The position numbers and the translations under genes were made by a program. A model generated the notes under the pieces. That model saw only the letters and a list, made by a program, of their open reading frames with translations, made no database searches and had not been told where the DNA came from. Source: an uncultured Lachnospiraceae bacterium (GTDB lineage Bacteria > Bacillota > Clostridia > Lachnospirales > Lachnospiraceae). Taken from it: DNA of 17,070 nt. This document shows positions 15,794 through 17,070 of this stretch, piece after piece. The stretch is taken from assembly GCA_910588825.1 (NCBI GenBank), contig CAJURF010000078.1, positions 1-17,070 of the forward strand. The letters run 5' to 3'. How positions within the stretch are numbered: the first letter of the stretch is position 1; every line of letters begins with the position of its first letter.

Positions 15794-15828
15794 GGCAGAA
15801 AAGCCGCTTCCTGCACTGCTTCTCTGCC
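15794..15828 (-). terminator. Terminator-like hairpin in the late leader
   Basis: GGCAGAGAAGC and GCTTTTCTGCC form an 11-bp stem with one mismatch and a 13-base loop on the minus strand, followed by TTGTTTTAT. It lies 36 bases downstream of the stop of the regulator gene and 36 bases before TerS. It could end the early transcript or attenuate late transcription starting near 15845. Confidence 0.65.
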
Positions 15829-15843
15829 CTGTCTTTTAAATTC

Positions 15844-15887
15844 ATGCTACCATAATACCACAGTCATTCCGGACATTCTAGGACATC
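15844..15887 (-). promoter_or_regulatory. Putative activator-dependent late promoter
   Basis: An extended -10 box TGGTATTAT (TATTAT at 15852-15857) stands upstream of the late leader. There is no TTGACA-like -35 box at 17 bp. Instead there are helically spaced repeats: ATGTCC twice with a 10-bp period (15871-15876 and 15881-15886) and a degenerate ATGACT one turn nearer (15863-15867). The repeats lie inside the last codons of the neighbouring RinA/ArpU-type regulator gene. This arrangement fits a promoter switched on by that regulator. Confidence 0.6.
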
Positions 15888-16301
15888 TTTTATTTTTAAG
15901 TGTGAAAGTGCCAATCCGTGCAGACGCCGGACATGCCTTTCTGAATATTTCATTTTTTCAGCAATTTCCCACAAGGGCATGCCCTTTATGTACCTGTAGA
16001 ACAACACATCTTGTTCCTGGGATGTCTCCAGACTGCTTACTGCATCCAAAATTTCCTTGAATCGGCTGATTCTGGTCTTCCATTCCTCATCCAGGCCCCG
16101 CTCCAGGCTGTCCAGCTGGGCGGCATATGCCGACAGGTCATTCTTCCATCCCCTGCGGCCAGTCCCGCCAGTTCCCGCAGACACCCCCATTCTCATAGCC
16201 TGTATTTCCTCTATCTCGGCGCTTATCCTCTCCAGCCGCCGCACAGAATCCCGGTAACTCCAGAGAAATTCTTTCTTTGCCTCGTTTTCTGCTTTTCCCA
16301 T
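15864..16301 (-). CDS. Late-gene transcriptional regulator, RinA/ArpU-type sigma-70 region 4-like protein
   Basis: 145 residues, ATG at 16301, AAAGGAGGCT upstream. A charged coiled N-terminus (1-85) is followed by a sigma region 4-like helix-turn-helix (92-136): LETSQEQDVLFYRYIKGMPL then WEIAEKMKYSERHVRRLHGLAL. Proteins of this type end the early-middle module of Firmicute phages and switch on the late operon. Here the next gene is indeed TerS. The last codons (DVLECPE-stop) contain the ATGTCC repeats of the putative late promoter, so the gene appears to carry its own target at its end. ArpU, RinA and DUF1492-like proteins are hard to tell apart by eye. Confidence 0.85.
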   Translation of the reverse strand: MGKAENEAKKEFLWSYRDSVRRLERISAEIEEIQAMRMGVSAGTGGTGRRGWKNDLSAYAAQLDSLERGLDEEWKTRISRFKEILDAVSSLETSQEQDVLFYRYIKGMPLWEIAEKMKYSERHVRRLHGLALSHLKIKDVLECPE

Positions 16302-16306
16302 TGGTA

Positions 16307-16987
16307 TCAGCCTCCTTTCAGCAAAAACCTATTAGTTTCGGTTTTAAACCGTTCCACTGACAGCTCGTACATATGCTGGTCTTTCTCAAACGCTGTAAAC
16401 TGCACCTCTGCCTCACAGTACGCAATCAGGCTGCTGGCACTGCCCGCATGTGTGTCCAATACTGTCCATCCGGTTTTTATGTATCTCTGTACAATCCAGC
16501 GGTACAAGTTGGCAGGCTTCTGCGTGGGGTGTATACGTTTCTCATTCAGCTTTTTGTTGCCCTGCTGGATATGCCCTTCTTCGATTGATTTCCCCTGGAA
16601 CATGCCGTTCCACATATATCGGATCAGCCGTACAGAATCATGCAGGCTGCAGAAGGCGATTTCACAGTCCGAAAAACTGCTGCCGCCATTGCACTTATCC
16701 CAGATAATGCGGCCAGATCCAAAATGGTAATCAAAATAATTGCATCCCCATATGATCTGGTGCCGTGACACCCTCATAAGCTCATCGAAATAATCCCTGC
16801 CAGGCACTTCCCACTCCGGCGCCGGCTCATAAACCCTCTGCACTCCGATGGGGCTTACCCTGCGCCCATAATACCCGCGCTTCTCAGGCCCGCTGAAATA
16901 TGGCGGGTCAACTACAGCCAGGTCAAAATAATTATCCGGGTAAAGCGGCAGATAATCCATGCAGTCCCCGCATAGATAGAGACACAC
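16307..16987 (-). CDS. Orphan DNA methyltransferase, beta class (N6-adenine or N4-cytosine)
   Basis: 226 residues from GTG at 16987. This start has AGGAGGG (16994-17000) at six bases; the longer frame to ATG 17065 reads through the end of the upstream gene and lacks a site. The product begins CLYLCGDCMDYLPLYPDNYFDL, the usual opening of this family. The catalytic DPPY is at residues 27-30. A WDK(C)NGG stretch lies mid-protein and HPTQKP at 153-158 leads into the AdoMet-binding motif LDTHAGSASS at 177-186. DPPY before the AdoMet motif is the beta-class order. No restriction gene is next to it, so it is probably an anti-restriction or regulatory methylase. Adenine is more likely given DPPY. Confidence 0.9.
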   Translation of the reverse strand: MCLYLCGDCMDYLPLYPDNYFDLAVVDPPYFSGPEKRGYYGRRVSPIGVQRVYEPAPEWEVPGRDYFDELMRVSRHQIIWGCNYFDYHFGSGRIIWDKCNGGSSFSDCEIAFCSLHDSVRLIRYMWNGMFQGKSIEEGHIQQGNKKLNEKRIHPTQKPANLYRWIVQRYIKTGWTVLDTHAGSASSLIAYCEAEVQFTAFEKDQHMYELSVERFKTETNRFLLKGG

Positions 16988-16988
16988 G

Positions 16989-17070
16989 TTAATCCCTCCT
17001 GCCTTCATCCGGCTGATACACCGGCAGCATCGGGGCCCAGGCCAGCACCCGGTCCCATGCCCCATGATGC
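16989..17070 (-). CDS. C-terminus of an unidentified upstream gene (partial)
   Basis: A frame open from the window edge ends at TAA 16989-16991, one base before the methylase GTG. The 26 visible residues (including WDRVLAWAPMLPVYQPDEG) look like real protein, and the tight junction with the next gene supports it. The tail loosely recalls DUF551-like small phage proteins; too little is present to decide. Confidence 0.45.
   Translation of the reverse strand, partial: HHGAWDRVLAWAPMLPVYQPDEGRRD

Noticed and set aside
16011..16730. 239-codon open frame on the plus strand
   Set aside because: It is antisense to the regulator and methylase genes, both of which have clear motifs and ribosome binding sites.
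16988..17065. N-terminal extension of the methylase to ATG 17065
   Set aside because: The Cys/Pro/Gly-rich extension overlaps another open frame that stops just before GTG 16987, and only that GTG has a strong ribosome binding site plus the normal family N-terminus.
1..17070. tRNA genes, CRISPR arrays, insertion sequences, integrase or attachment sites
   Set aside because: None was recognised on either strand when reading through; the window is filled by late phage genes.

Overview
The window is the left-to-right reverse of a tailed-phage late operon. Every supported gene lies on the minus strand, so the biological order runs from position 17070 down to 1. Gene content and order match a temperate siphovirus (long non-contractile tail) of a Gram-positive host: RinA/ArpU-type late activator, TerS, TerL, SPP1-type portal, MuF minor head protein, scaffold, capsid, connectors, major tail protein, tail chaperones, tape measure and tail tip. 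Strong AGGAGG ribosome binding sites, about 50% G+C and the protein flavour suggest a Clostridia host, perhaps a gut Lachnospiraceae. That host call is inference, and no host gene or attachment site is visible. The window is most likely part of an integrated prophage or a phage contig.

Layout in transcription order. 17070-15864: tail end of an unknown gene, an orphan beta-class DNA methyltransferase and the sigma-like late regulator. 15887-15759: a putative activator-dependent late promoter that overlaps the 3' end of the regulator gene, then a leader with a terminator-like hairpin. 15758-12166: packaging genes (TerS, TerL, portal) and a small gene that overlaps the portal out of frame. 12173-10144: a MuF head protein with a low-G+C C-terminal extension carrying an HELFH zinc-metalloprotease motif, then a tiny acidic gene (candidate immunity protein) and a strong intrinsic terminator. 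10111-8110: a small gene whose only plausible start is ACG behind a perfect ribosome binding site, then scaffold, major capsid protein and a small head protein. 8108-6600: four head-tail joining proteins packed with 1-22 nt overlaps or gaps. 6594-5431: major tail protein and the tail-assembly chaperone pair, whose second frame has no good start and is probably reached by +1 or -2 frameshifting. 5429-1: a 47-residue zinc-ribbon gene, the 1013-residue tape measure, a 118-residue tail protein and a tail-tip protein that runs out of the window.

The most unusual element is the cassette at about 11030-10144. It looks like a polymorphic-toxin tip grafted onto the phage head protein, with a candidate immunity gene coupled to it and its own terminator in the middle of the structural operon. 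MuF-linked toxins are known in temperate phages. The metalloprotease tip, this particular small partner and the internal terminator are what deserve a second look here. There is no intergenic stretch over 300 bases; the apparent gaps at 5244-5430 and 9946-10170 hold short genes and a terminator.
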